Shown here piece after piece: positions 26,098 to 34,449 of a stretch of DNA of 49,893 nucleotides. The stretch covers positions 1 to 49,893 of the forward strand of contig CALLHZ010000035.1 in the NCBI GenBank assembly GCA_938009115.1, in the 5' to 3' direction. Position 1 is the stretch's first letter. The number at the start of each line of letters is the position of its first letter. A model generated the notes under the pieces. That model worked only from the letters and a program-made list of their open reading frames with translations, did not search any database and had not been told where the DNA came from. Source of the stretch: an uncultured Clostridia bacterium. GTDB lineage: Bacteria; Bacillota; Clostridia; Peptostreptococcales; Anaerovoracaceae. Both the position numbers and the translations under genes were made by a program.

Positions 26098-27261
26098 ATG
26101 AAAAAGAATAAAGCGATCTCCAACATCGTGCTGCTTGGGCTTGTCAGCCTCTTTGCGGATATGAGCACCGAGATGGTCTATCCGCTCATCCCTCTGTACT
26201 TAACGGCAACTTTAGGCGCTTCGCCTGCAATTGTAGGTGTAATTGAAGGGATTGCCGAAAGCATAGCTTCCTTGTTGAAGGTGTTCAGCGGATATATCGG
26301 AGACGTGTACCAAAACAAAAAGAAGTTGGCTTTCGCTGGATATTCTGCCTCCGTCGTTTATAAGATAATACTTCTGCTGGCAGCGTCCTGGCCAGGAGTA
26401 TTGGCCGCGCGGGTCGTTGACAGAACAGGAAAAGGAATCCGAACAGCGCCACGTGACGCCCTCGTTGCGCAATCAAGCGACGGAGGGCAGCTCGGAGGCT
26501 CTTTTGGTTTGCACAAAATGCTGGATATGGCCGGCTCAGCCTTAGGTGTAATATTCGCTTACTTTTTTATAGCGACTGATTTTGGTTACCATAAGGCATT
26601 TTTGTTCTCTATCATTCCTGCGGTTATTGGGATCGCGATTATTTTTGCTGTCCGAGAAGATAAAAGCTGTATTTCAAAATGTGAAAAGATCTCACTGAAA
26701 GGGCTAAGGCTCGATGGCAAGCTAAAGGCTTATCTCGCAGTCATATTTGTTTTCTGCCTTGGAAATTCCTCGAATGCCTTTTTACTCCTGAAGGCGCAGG
26801 ACCGCGGTTTTTCAGCATCTCAGGTCATATTGCTTTACCTGGTTTTCAATGTGGCTGCTTCGGCGCTTGCCCTACCGATGGGACAATTGTCAGACAAATT
26901 GGGCAGAAGCAAAATACTCGTGCCGGGCTATCTGATTTACGGCTGTGTTTATCTTGGATTTGCGCTTTTGTCCGCAAAAGCAGCAGTCCCCCTGTTGTTC
27001 ATCGCCTATGGCGCTTATACCGCGCTCATTGGCGGCGCCGAACGCGCTTTTATCGTTGAGCGCGCGCCGGGACAACTGAAAGGGACTGTGCTGGGGCTTT
27101 ACGGGATGATCCAGGGCATCGGACTGCTTTTATCATCCATGATAGCAGGCTTATTGTGGGAACAGGTCGATTCAGACGCTCCATTTTTATTTGGAGGCTT
27201 GATCGGCATTGCTTCTGCTATTATGATTCGGACCATATTGGATGAGAAAGATGAAAAATGA
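26098..27261 (+). CDS. Major facilitator superfamily transporter, AT-richer than its neighbours
   Basis: A 387-residue, 12-helix MFS protein. The loop 2-3 motif is GYIGDVYQNKKKL, loop 4-5 has RVVDRTGKGIRTAPRDAL, and the second half repeats with GQLSDKLGRSKIL. The RTGKGIRTAPRDA signature is shared with a group of MFS proteins annotated as drug or multidrug exporters; substrate unknown. The ATG is at 26098 with a weak GGGTGG upstream. Base composition and codon use (many AAA, TTT, ATA and TTA codons) stand out from the GC-rich genes on both sides, which suggests more recent acquisition. It lies beside a tRNA-Ala gene. Confidence 0.9.
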   Translation: MKKNKAISNIVLLGLVSLFADMSTEMVYPLIPLYLTATLGASPAIVGVIEGIAESIASLLKVFSGYIGDVYQNKKKLAFAGYSASVVYKIILLLAASWPGVLAARVVDRTGKGIRTAPRDALVAQSSDGGQLGGSFGLHKMLDMAGSALGVIFAYFFIATDFGYHKAFLFSIIPAVIGIAIIFAVREDKSCISKCEKISLKGLRLDGKLKAYLAVIFVFCLGNSSNAFLLLKAQDRGFSASQVILLYLVFNVAASALALPMGQLSDKLGRSKILVPGYLIYGCVYLGFALLSAKAAVPLLFIAYGAYTALIGGAERAFIVERAPGQLKGTVLGLYGMIQGIGLLLSSMIAGLLWEQVDSDAPFLFGGLIGIASAIMIRTILDEKDEK

Positions 27262-27272
27262 CAGCAACCAGC

Positions 27273-27305
27273 AAAAAAAGAGCCTAAAAAAGGCTCTTTT
27301 TCGTT
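27273..27305. terminator. Bidirectional terminator between MFS gene and tRNA-Ala
   Basis: Inverted repeat AAAAGAGCCT (27276-27285) / AGGCTCTTTT (27291-27300) with a 5-base A loop. A T-tract follows on plus, and the A-run at 27273-27279 gives a T-tract on minus for the tRNA transcript. Confidence 0.88.
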
Positions 27306-27310
27306 GAAAT

Positions 27311-27386
27311 TGGTGGAGAGTACGGGGATCGAACCCGTGACCTCTTGACTGCCAGTCAAACGCGCTCCCAGCTGCGCTAACCCCCC
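27311..27386 (-). tRNA. tRNA-Ala, anticodon GGC
   Basis: A 76-base cloverleaf with encoded CCA. The acceptor pairs GGGGGGT with ACTCTCC and includes the G3-U70 wobble that identifies alanine tRNAs. The anticodon stem TTTGA/TCAAG-type arm holds loop CTGGCAG, so anticodon GGC, reading GCC and GCU codons. The T-arm contains GGTTCGATCC. It is followed by the terminator at 27273-27305. Confidence 0.96.
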
Positions 27387-27410
27387 ACATGCACTTTCAA
27401 ATGCATAGGT

Positions 27411-27439
27411 ATTTTACCATTGGCGTTTGAGAATATCAA
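27411..27439 (-). promoter_or_regulatory. Promoter of tRNA-Ala
   Basis: On minus: TTGATA (complement of 27434-27439), 17-base spacer, TAAAAT (complement of 27411-27416). The -35 overlaps the stop codon of the upstream membrane protein gene, which has no terminator of its own before the tRNA. Confidence 0.65.
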
Positions 27440-28101
27440 GAAAAAATCAAAGAATTTTTCTTTTTGATGCGATAAAGCAGCAAACCCAATAATGCCAGGG
27501 AAAGCGCCGCTTTGATCGCGACGGCAAACGCCGTATATTCCGGGATATAAAACGGCAGGACTGCGTCGGCAGCTGTCAGCAGAAGCGCTGCGCCGCCCAG
27601 GATCGCCAGGTTCCTTTTGGTAAAGATCTTCTTGAGAGGCAAGTTGGGAAACATCAGCTTGGCACCCAACCCGAAAGCCCCCAACAGAACAGCCGCCCCC
27701 AGGATCCAGCTCATCACAAAGCCGAGCGCAGGAGAAAACAGCCCGGTCCACAAGGCCGACAAAGTCACTGATAGAAAAGTCCCCAGTCCCCATAAGGGAA
27801 GCACCAGCAGTAAACGGACCGCCTGGGGAAGCCCCAGGAGCCATCCGCGGATCCGGTCCGACAGCCTGGCCGCTTTCCGGTTTTCCGGCGCCGACTGTTC
27901 TGTCTCCACCATCCCGGTGTCATCCAGCTGCAGCACGACTGCCGGCGGATCCACGATCCCGGAGGGCGAGACTACGTCAGAAGCTGAGGGGATCAGCGTG
28001 CCCACCACCAACGCCGCCGCAGCCAGAACGCCGATGGAAGCCGCAGCGACTTTCTTCTTTTTTGCCGAGGTTTTCACCTCTTTTTTGTCCTCTTTTTTCA
28101 T
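27436..28101 (-). CDS. Uncharacterised membrane protein
   Basis: A 221-residue protein I do not recognise. A lysine-rich cytoplasmic start (MKKEDKKEVKTSAKKKK) is followed by a first membrane helix (about 20-42), a Pro/Ser/Asp-rich outward segment, a basic amphipathic stretch (RKAARLSDRIRGWLLG) and three or four further hydrophobic helices up to a basic tail RIKKKN. No cysteine, enzyme motif or known transporter signature is visible. It is transcribed away from the gamma-glutamyl hydrolase-like gene; the gap of 111 bases holds promoters for that gene. Coding looks real: codon use matches neighbours and the frame is fully open. Function unknown. Confidence 0.7.
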   Translation of the reverse strand: MKKEDKKEVKTSAKKKKVAAASIGVLAAAALVVGTLIPSASDVVSPSGIVDPPAVVLQLDDTGMVETEQSAPENRKAARLSDRIRGWLLGLPQAVRLLLVLPLWGLGTFLSVTLSALWTGLFSPALGFVMSWILGAAVLLGAFGLGAKLMFPNLPLKKIFTKRNLAILGGAALLLTAADAVLPFYIPEYTAFAVAIKAALSLALLGLLLYRIKKKNSLIFS

Positions 28102-28131
28102 GATCTGAGCATATCACATCTGTTGTTTTTA

Positions 28132-28140
28132 TGCTATACT
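28132..28140 (+). promoter_or_regulatory. Extended -10 promoter of the C26 hydrolase - thiN pair
   Basis: TGCTATACT (28132-28140), an extended -10, 73 bases before the start codon; no clear -35. AAAGGAG precedes the ATG at 28213. Confidence 0.55.
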
Positions 28141-28212
28141 TTGCGGGGAGTACCTGTACCCAAATACGATTACCGGACCGCTTGCGCGGCAAAATAGAAA
28201 GGAGTTTACTCA

Positions 28213-28947
28213 ATGAAACCACTGATCGGTATTACCTGCAATTATTCCCAGCAGGATCTGGGCACTTCGACAGGCATCGGCGTCCCGGGACAGCACTGGA
28301 CCCTGATCGCCACCGACTACGTTCACGCCGTGGAAAAAGCCGGAGGCATCCCGATGCTCCTGCCTTTCACCGATGATACGCAGACACTGTTCGAGCTGAC
28401 AGACCGCTGCGACGGCATCCTGATCACCGGCGGAGACGATGTGGCTCCGTTCCTTTACGGAGAAGACGTGTCCCATCGTACGGCTCATCTGGAGCCGGTG
28501 CGGGACAAGCAGGAATATCTTCTGATGAAACATCTGCTGGAACAGTCTTCCGTGCCGCTGCTGGGCATTTGCCGCGGCTGCCAGATCCTGAATGTGGCTG
28601 TCGGGGGGACGCTGTACCAGGACCTGCCCACAGAAGGCAAATACCATACGCTGCTCAACGCGTCCAGAGATTCCTTTGCCCACCGTGTCCGTATCCAGAA
28701 AGGTTCACGGCTGGAGCAGATCATCGGAAGCGACAGCATACTCACCAACTCGTATCACCACCAGTCCGTCAAGGATGTGGCGCCTGGCCTTACGGTCACC
28801 GGGACCACTGCCGACGGCGTGATCGAAGCGGTGGAAAAAGACGGCGACCGGTTTGTGCTGGGCGTGCAGTGGCACCCTGAAATGACCTGGAGCTGCCCCA
28901 TCAACCAGAAGATTTTCCAGGCCTTTATCAAAGCCTGCGAGAAATAG
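28213..28947 (+). CDS. Class I glutamine amidotransferase-like hydrolase (peptidase C26, PuuD-like)
   Basis: A 244-residue cytoplasmic enzyme of the gamma-glutamyl-gamma-aminobutyrate hydrolase family. The catalytic triad is readable: nucleophile Cys120 in LLGICRGCQ, and His221 with Glu223 in GVQWHPEM. ITGGDDVAP is the usual oxyanion-side motif. Characterised relatives cleave gamma-glutamyl-GABA in putrescine breakdown, but no puu genes are near and other gamma-glutamyl amides are possible substrates. It is followed 40 bases later by thiN, with which it shares a promoter and terminator; the functional link is unclear. Confidence 0.9.
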   Translation: MKPLIGITCNYSQQDLGTSTGIGVPGQHWTLIATDYVHAVEKAGGIPMLLPFTDDTQTLFELTDRCDGILITGGDDVAPFLYGEDVSHRTAHLEPVRDKQEYLLMKHLLEQSSVPLLGICRGCQILNVAVGGTLYQDLPTEGKYHTLLNASRDSFAHRVRIQKGSRLEQIIGSDSILTNSYHHQSVKDVAPGLTVTGTTADGVIEAVEKDGDRFVLGVQWHPEMTWSCPINQKIFQAFIKACEK

Positions 28948-28987
28948 AGGATCTGCCCTGCAAAGCACCGTTTTCGGGAGGACCCGT

Positions 28988-29611
28988 ATGAGTCGCTGGG
29001 TGATCGTCGGCGGAGCCCATATAAAGGACTACGACATCGTGCGCCGGTATATCCTGCCGGAGGACCGGTTTTGCTATTGTGACAGCGGTTTGCTGCATTT
29101 AGAAGCACTGGGCTTTCCGGCGGATCTGGTCGTGGGGGATTTTGATTCTCATCCCGTCCCGGATCTGCCTGCGGAAACGATCCGCCTGCCCAGAGAAAAA
29201 GATGACACCGATACGGTATATGCCGTGGGGGAAGCGATGCGCCGCGGAGCTGACGCTTTTCTGCTCATCGGTGTCAGCGGTCAGAGGCTGGACCACACGT
29301 TGGGGAATCTCTCCCTTCTTCTCTGGCTGGATACGCAGAACATCCCGGCTATGCTGCTGGATGACTACGGCGAAATGGAGATCGTATCCCGGCAGGGCGC
29401 CTTCGTCACGGATGATTTTGCCTGGTTTTCGCTGATCAATATCAGCGGGACAGCCCGGGGGATCGACGTCAAAAACGCAAAATTTCCACTGAAAAACGCA
29501 GAGATCACTTGTGACTACCAGTACGGGATCAGCAACGAAGTGATCCCCGGACAAACAGCCGCGGTGACCGTTGCGGAAGGGCGTCTGCTTCTGATCCGGA
29601 TCAGAGACTGA
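28988..29611 (+). CDS. thiN: Thiamine pyrophosphokinase
   Basis: A 207-residue enzyme transferring pyrophosphate from ATP to thiamine to make the cofactor TPP. Motifs are LVVGDFDSHP (Mg/ATP), PREKDDTDT (acidic catalytic cluster) and GVSGQRLDHTLGNL (substrate pocket), all intact. The C-terminal beta domain ends with GRLLLIRIRD. The gene context differs from the common rpe-thiN ribosome-associated cluster. There is no room for a TPP riboswitch in the 40-base gap before it. GGGAGGA lies upstream of the ATG. Confidence 0.92.
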   Translation: MSRWVIVGGAHIKDYDIVRRYILPEDRFCYCDSGLLHLEALGFPADLVVGDFDSHPVPDLPAETIRLPREKDDTDTVYAVGEAMRRGADAFLLIGVSGQRLDHTLGNLSLLLWLDTQNIPAMLLDDYGEMEIVSRQGAFVTDDFAWFSLINISGTARGIDVKNAKFPLKNAEITCDYQYGISNEVIPGQTAAVTVAEGRLLLIRIRD

Positions 29612-29631
29612 CCCTTCGAAAAATGAAAGAG

Positions 29632-29660
29632 CCGTCCGGCGATATCGCCGGACGGTTTTG
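29632..29660. terminator. Bidirectional terminator after thiN
   Basis: Perfect palindromic stem CCGTCCGGCGAT (29632-29643) / ATCGCCGGACGG (29644-29655) followed by TTTTG on plus. It also ends the convergent M20 gene. Confidence 0.85.
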
Positions 29661-29697
29661 TTTGCCCTTGAAAAATAGGAATTATTTGTTGTCTGAA

Positions 29698-30864
29698 TCA
29701 GAATCCCAGGTATTTCTTCGCAAGGGAGACCTGCATCTCCACCACGCTGGGCAGCACATCTTCGTCGATGTTGAACTTGGCATTGTGATGCTCGTAGTGA
29801 GTTCCCTTCTTTTCGTCAGCTACGCCGAAGAAATAGAAGGCGCCGGGCACCCGGCGGGTGAATTCGGCAAAGTCCTCACCGATCATCACGCCGACTTCCT
29901 TGGTGATCACCTTGTCCTTCCCGAGGATTTCCGCGCCGGTCTCCCGAATCATTTCCGCCATTTTTTCATCGTTGTCCAACAGCGTATTGCCGCATTTAAA
30001 TTCCAACTCATAGGTGCAGCGGTAGGTTTTGCAGACGCCGTCGATCATTTCCGCCAGCCGGTTTCTCACCTTTTCGTCGTCGTTGTGCAGACAGCGGACA
30101 GAACCCTCCATCACACAGGTGTCCGGAACAACAATGTTGTACTGGCCAGCCTGGAATTTACCCACGGTGACGGTGGTGGGATGCAGCGAATTGTTTTCCA
30201 GGGTGTGGAAGGCCTGGAAGGCTTCCCACACATGAACGGCGCAGTCGATGGGATTGATGCAGGCGTGAGGGGCTCCTCCGTGACCGCCCCGTCCGGTGAT
30301 CGTCAGTTTGAAATAGTAACTGGAGGCCATGATGGGGCCGGGAATGATGCCGATGCTCCCCGAAGGCAAGTAGGCCCAAAGGTGCATGCCCATGATGGCG
30401 TCGGGCACCGGGTTCTCCAGTGCGCCCGCCTGGATCATCTCTTCGGCGCCGGCGTCCTCTTCGTTGGTCTGGAACAGGAATACGATGGTTCCGGGGATCT
30501 CATCTCTGTGGGCGGCAAGGATCTTGGCAACGATCAGCATCACGGACATGTGCCCGTCGTGACCGCAGGCATGCATCATGCCGGGGACCTCGGATTTGAA
30601 AGGAAGTCCCGTCATTTCTTCCACCGGCAGCGCGTCGATATCCGAGCGAAGCGTCAGGGTCTTGCCCGGCTTTCCGCCTTTCAGGACGCCGATGACGCCG
30701 GTCTCCAGGCATCTTCTCACTTCAAGGCCCAGATCCTTCATATAATCTTCGATGATCTGTGCCGTTCTGAATTCTTTTTTGCCGATCTCGGGATGCCGAT
30801 GGAAGTCCCGCCTCAGTTCGATCAGCTCAGGCTGCAGCGCAGCGATCTCTTTCTTTAAGTCCAT
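29698..30864 (-). CDS. M20-family amidohydrolase (N-acyl amino acid / peptide hydrolase)
   Basis: A 388-residue metal-dependent amidohydrolase of the M20D (IAA-amino acid hydrolase, hippurate hydrolase, AmhX) group. Metal-site residues are seen in HACGHDGH (about 98-105) and in QTNEEDAGAEEMI, with MGMHLWA and TGRGGHGGAPH from the dimer domain that contributes the catalytic histidine, and a final histidine region near HYEHHNAKF. Likely substrates are N-acyl amino acids or aminobenzoyl-type amides. The start is the ATG at 30864 with AAAGGAGA upstream; an extension of 51 bases has no ribosome binding site. Cytoplasmic, monocistronic, with its own promoter. Confidence 0.92.
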   Translation of the reverse strand: MDLKKEIAALQPELIELRRDFHRHPEIGKKEFRTAQIIEDYMKDLGLEVRRCLETGVIGVLKGGKPGKTLTLRSDIDALPVEEMTGLPFKSEVPGMMHACGHDGHMSVMLIVAKILAAHRDEIPGTIVFLFQTNEEDAGAEEMIQAGALENPVPDAIMGMHLWAYLPSGSIGIIPGPIMASSYYFKLTITGRGGHGGAPHACINPIDCAVHVWEAFQAFHTLENNSLHPTTVTVGKFQAGQYNIVVPDTCVMEGSVRCLHNDDEKVRNRLAEMIDGVCKTYRCTYELEFKCGNTLLDNDEKMAEMIRETGAEILGKDKVITKEVGVMIGEDFAEFTRRVPGAFYFFGVADEKKGTHYEHHNAKFNIDEDVLPSVVEMQVSLAKKYLGF

Positions 30865-30898
30865 GATATCTCTCCTTTGGTATGTGCTGATTAGTAAC

Positions 30899-30928
30899 AT
30901 AATAGGGCCTGACATCGCAGACTGTCAA
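30899..30928 (-). promoter_or_regulatory. Promoter of the M20 amidohydrolase gene
   Basis: On minus: TTGACA (complement of 30923-30928), 18-base spacer, TATTAT (complement of 30899-30904), 34 bases before the start codon. Confidence 0.7.
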
Positions 30929-30958
30929 GCGTTGCGTCCTGCATTGCCGCTGCGCAGA

Positions 30959-30992
30959 CATGCTCCCTGTTTTTCCCGGAGCATGCTATAAT
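30959..30992 (+). promoter_or_regulatory. Extended -10 promoter of addB with an inverted repeat over the -35 region
   Basis: TGCTATAAT (30984-30992) is a strong extended -10 for addB. Upstream, CATGCTCC (30959-30966) and GGAGCATG (30978-30985) form a perfect 8-base inverted repeat with an 11-base gap, occupying the -35 and touching the TG of the -10. It is placed like an operator. It does not match the Gram-positive LexA box (GAAC..GTTC). Confidence 0.6.
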
Positions 30993-31011
30993 AGAGGCTG
31001 GAGGTATGAGG

Positions 31012-34000
31012 ATGCTGAATATCTATTGCGGAAGAGAATCCAGAGACAGAGAAGCGTTCCTTTTTGACCGGATCGGCCGGCGCCTGCAGGCGATCCGAAA
31101 CGAGGAGTCGGCAGCGAAGCGGATCGTGCTGCTCGTGCCGGCCCAATATACACTGAAGGCCGAGGAGGCTGCCTTTTTCCATTTGAAGGAGGAGGGATTC
31201 TTCGACCTTCAGGTCATGTCCGGCAATCGTCTCCGCCATCAGATCCTCCATGAGACCGGCAAGCCGGATCGGGTGACGGTCAATACGCTGGGACGGACGC
31301 TTCTGCTTCGATCGGTGGTCCTTCAGTCCAGATCGTCCCTGGAAGCCTTCCAAAAAGCAGCCGATTCACCGGACTTCCTATCCATGGCCGGCGCGATGAT
31401 CGCGCAGCTGAAACAAAGCGCGCTGGCGCCGGAAGACCTGGAATCGATCCTGCAGCGAACGGAGTCCCAGGGCATCCTTCATCGAAAATTGTCGGATATG
31501 CACCGGATCTACCGGGATTATCAGGCTGCACTGGAGGGCAAGTGGATCGATTCGGAAGATCTGCTCCCGGCAGTGAGCAGGAAAGTGTCCCGCTCGGAGT
31601 TCGTCCGCTCCTCCGAGATCTGGTTCCACGATTTTTATTCTTTCACTGTCCGGGAAACAGAATTTATGGCTGAATTGATGCTGCAGGCGCCGGAGTTGTC
31701 CGTGGTTCTGACCGGCTGCGAGCCCGGCGATCCCGACGAAGCGCTTTTTGCGCCGACCTTCAAAGCTGCTTCGGCCTTACAGGGCAAAGCCAGGGATCTG
31801 GGCATTCCCTGCAGGCAGGAATCGATCCCTGTCGATTATGAAAGACACGGCCGTCCGGAACGTCTGCGCAGCATCGAAAAGCTTCTCTACGCCATACCGG
31901 CCAGGCCCGCGCCCGCAAGCGGCCAGGATCCGTCGCTGACGCTCCTGCGCGCCGGTAATCCCTATACAGAAAGCCAGACCATCGCCGCCGAGATATTGAA
32001 GCTTTGCAAAGAGGACGGCTACAAGCCCGAGGAGATCGCTGTCCTCACCAACGATATCGCCGGGCGCGGCACGATCTTGCGGCGAATGTTCGAGCTTTAC
32101 GGCATTCCCTGTTTTCTGGACGAAAAAAGGACAGTCCTGCACAGCCCGCTGATCCGAACCCTGTCTTCCCTGCTGAATGCAGCGTCCGACGGCCGCCTGG
32201 CCGGTGACGTTCTCGGGTTTCTTAAAACCGGACTGGTGAAGCTCTTTGAAGACAGAGAGGCGGATCGCTTTGCCGACATAGAAGAATTCGAAAACTATGT
32301 GCTGCAATATCATATCCGGGGAGAGCGCTTCAGCAAACCTTTCGTGTATGGCGTCAGCGCCTTCGGAGCCGACGGGCTCCGAAGGCTCGAGGACACGAGA
32401 GCCCGTCTCGACGGGCTGCTGACGCCCTTTCTCAGATCCCTGGAGGCCGCCGCCACCATCCGGGAAAAAAGCGCTCTTCTCTTCCGCTTTCTGTCCGAAA
32501 ACCTTCATATGGAAGGTGTCCTGGAAAGCCATGCGCTTCGACTGGATGAGATGGGCATGTCCGACGCAGCCCAGGAGACCCGGCAGATGTGGAATCTGCT
32601 TACGGATCTGCTGGATCAGGTCGTGGAGTTGACCGGGGACCGCGAAACGGACACGGCGGGCTACCGGGATGTGCTGACTGCTTCCTTTGCAGATCTCAAG
32701 GTCGGACTCCTGCCCCAGGCTGCCCACAGCGTATTGATCGGCACCGTGGGCCGTTCCCGCCTGTCCGGGATCAAAGCCCTGTTCGTTGCCGGGGTCAACG
32801 ACGGCATCCTTCCGTCCAACGGGCAGAGCGAAGGGATCCTGACCGATCGGGAGCTGCAGCTTTTGGATGAAATGGGCTGCAGTCTGTCCAAAAATCAGGG
32901 AACCCTCCGACAGGAAGAAGATCTTGTGATCTATCAGGCATTCACCCGGCCTTCCGAAAAGCTTTTCATCAGCTACGCCACCGCCGATACGGAAGGCGGC
33001 GAGATCCGTCCTTCCCCGCTGGTGGCGCAACTGAGAGCGATCTTTCCCGATCTTCCGCTGCAGCCTGATGCCGCCCATCCGGACTGTGAGGCAGACCTGT
33101 ACCGGGCGCCGGCCCCCGCCGCGCTGCACCTGACCTCTGCCCTGCAGCGCTACTTGTCCGGCGAGGACAAAGAACTTTCGCCTGCGGCCCAAAAGGTGTA
33201 TAACTTCTTCTTGGCGCATGCGCCCGCAACAGCTGCGGCCATCCGACACGGACTGTTCTTTTCCAGCGCTACAGAGCCGCTGAGCGAAGCTTCCGTGAAA
33301 GCGCTGTACCAATACGATGCCGTTGAAGATCTTTTCGCCTTCAGCCCGACGCGCCTGGAAAAATTCGCTCAATGTCCTTTTATGCATTATATCGCTTACG
33401 GACTTCGGCCCCGTCCCAGGGAACGCTTTGAAATCACTGGCAAGGAGATCGGCGATGTTTATCACGAATGCCTGATGAGGCTGACTCGGGATCTGCTCCA
33501 GGAAACTGAGAACCTTGGGCTTTCCGTGACGGATCCGGGGTCGCCGTGGATGAGCATCACCCGGGAGGAATGCGATGCGCGGGTGACTGCGATCCTCGGC
33601 GATATACGCCAGGAAATTTTCGAAGGACTGCTCAAAGCCGGAAAAGCCCAGGAATACCAGACAGAACGAATGGCGCTGGTTGCGCGGACTTTTCTCTGGC
33701 AGGTGATCACCCAGGTGCGGAAAGGCCGCATCACACGGATTTTCCCCGAAGCCGGCTTTGGGCGCAGCCGGGCTATTCCGCCTCTGAAACTCTCCCTTGG
33801 AAAAGAAACGGTGCTCATCGAAGGGAAAATCGACCGGATCGATCTGATGCAGACCGAAGAGTCCGGGACTTATATTAAAGTGATCGACTACAAATCCGGC
33901 CAGGCAGATTTCAGCAGGGAGCTGATCCTGCGGGGCCTGCACCTGCAGCTGATGGTCTATCTGGAAAGCGCCTTGCGTCTGGAACAAGACGCTGAGCCGG

Positions 34001-34449
34001 CCGGGATCTTCTACTGCTACATCGAGGATCCCCAGATCCCGGTATCTCCGGAGGATCTGGCGGCCGGCAATTTGTCCCTGGAGATCCTGCGATCGCTGGA
34101 AGCGCGTTATCGAATGGAAGGCCTGTTCATCGGCGATCCGCCGATCGTGGAAACCATGGATGCCACGCTGAGCGAAGGCGACAAATCCACTGTGATCCCC
34201 GTTACAAAGAAAAAAAGCGGATACGACTCGAGCCGAGCCGTATCCAGAGAAGATTTTGAAGCATTCCGGGAGGATTTTCGCAAAGAGCTGCAGAACGTTT
34301 GCCGGAGACTGACAGAAGGCATCACCGACATCCGGCCTCAGAAGCTGGGCAAAGACCGGACAGCCTGCACGTACTGCGAATACCGGAGCATTTGTTTGTA
34401 TGACAGGGATTTCATTCAGCCGCCAACTGGTGGAAATAGTCAGCAATGA
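31012..34449 (+). CDS. addB: AddB subunit of AddAB helicase-nuclease, Walker A loop degenerate
   Basis: AddB processes double-strand DNA breaks for recombination together with AddA. The 1145-residue protein has the inactive UvrD-like helicase fold, the nuclease domain with EGKIDRIDLM and VIDYKSGQ (PD-(D/E)XK residues), and the four Fe-S cysteines: one in AQCPFMHYI, three in CTYCEYRSIC. The start is the ATG at 31012 (GGAGG seven bases upstream), not the ATG two codons before. The N-terminal loop, normally GRAGSGKS/T, reads YCGRESRDRE here, so the Walker A lysine and threonine are missing. addA, normally next, is absent; the next gene is convergent and overlaps addB by 38 bases. Confidence 0.9.
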   Translation: MLNIYCGRESRDREAFLFDRIGRRLQAIRNEESAAKRIVLLVPAQYTLKAEEAAFFHLKEEGFFDLQVMSGNRLRHQILHETGKPDRVTVNTLGRTLLLRSVVLQSRSSLEAFQKAADSPDFLSMAGAMIAQLKQSALAPEDLESILQRTESQGILHRKLSDMHRIYRDYQAALEGKWIDSEDLLPAVSRKVSRSEFVRSSEIWFHDFYSFTVRETEFMAELMLQAPELSVVLTGCEPGDPDEALFAPTFKAASALQGKARDLGIPCRQESIPVDYERHGRPERLRSIEKLLYAIPARPAPASGQDPSLTLLRAGNPYTESQTIAAEILKLCKEDGYKPEEIAVLTNDIAGRGTILRRMFELYGIPCFLDEKRTVLHSPLIRTLSSLLNAASDGRLAGDVLGFLKTGLVKLFEDREADRFADIEEFENYVLQYHIRGERFSKPFVYGVSAFGADGLRRLEDTRARLDGLLTPFLRSLEAAATIREKSALLFRFLSENLHMEGVLESHALRLDEMGMSDAAQETRQMWNLLTDLLDQVVELTGDRETDTAGYRDVLTASFADLKVGLLPQAAHSVLIGTVGRSRLSGIKALFVAGVNDGILPSNGQSEGILTDRELQLLDEMGCSLSKNQGTLRQEEDLVIYQAFTRPSEKLFISYATADTEGGEIRPSPLVAQLRAIFPDLPLQPDAAHPDCEADLYRAPAPAALHLTSALQRYLSGEDKELSPAAQKVYNFFLAHAPATAAAIRHGLFFSSATEPLSEASVKALYQYDAVEDLFAFSPTRLEKFAQCPFMHYIAYGLRPRPRERFEITGKEIGDVYHECLMRLTRDLLQETENLGLSVTDPGSPWMSITREECDARVTAILGDIRQEIFEGLLKAGKAQEYQTERMALVARTFLWQVITQVRKGRITRIFPEAGFGRSRAIPPLKLSLGKETVLIEGKIDRIDLMQTEESGTYIKVIDYKSGQADFSRELILRGLHLQLMVYLESALRLEQDAEPAGIFYCYIEDPQIPVSPEDLAAGNLSLEILRSLEARYRMEGLFIGDPPIVETMDATLSEGDKSTVIPVTKKKSGYDSSRAVSREDFEAFREDFRKELQNVCRRLTEGITDIRPQKLGKDRTACTYCEYRSICLYDRDFIQPPTGGNSQQ

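Noticed and set aside
28948..28987. TPP riboswitch before thiN.
   Set aside because: Only 40 bases are available and none of the conserved TPP-aptamer blocks are present.
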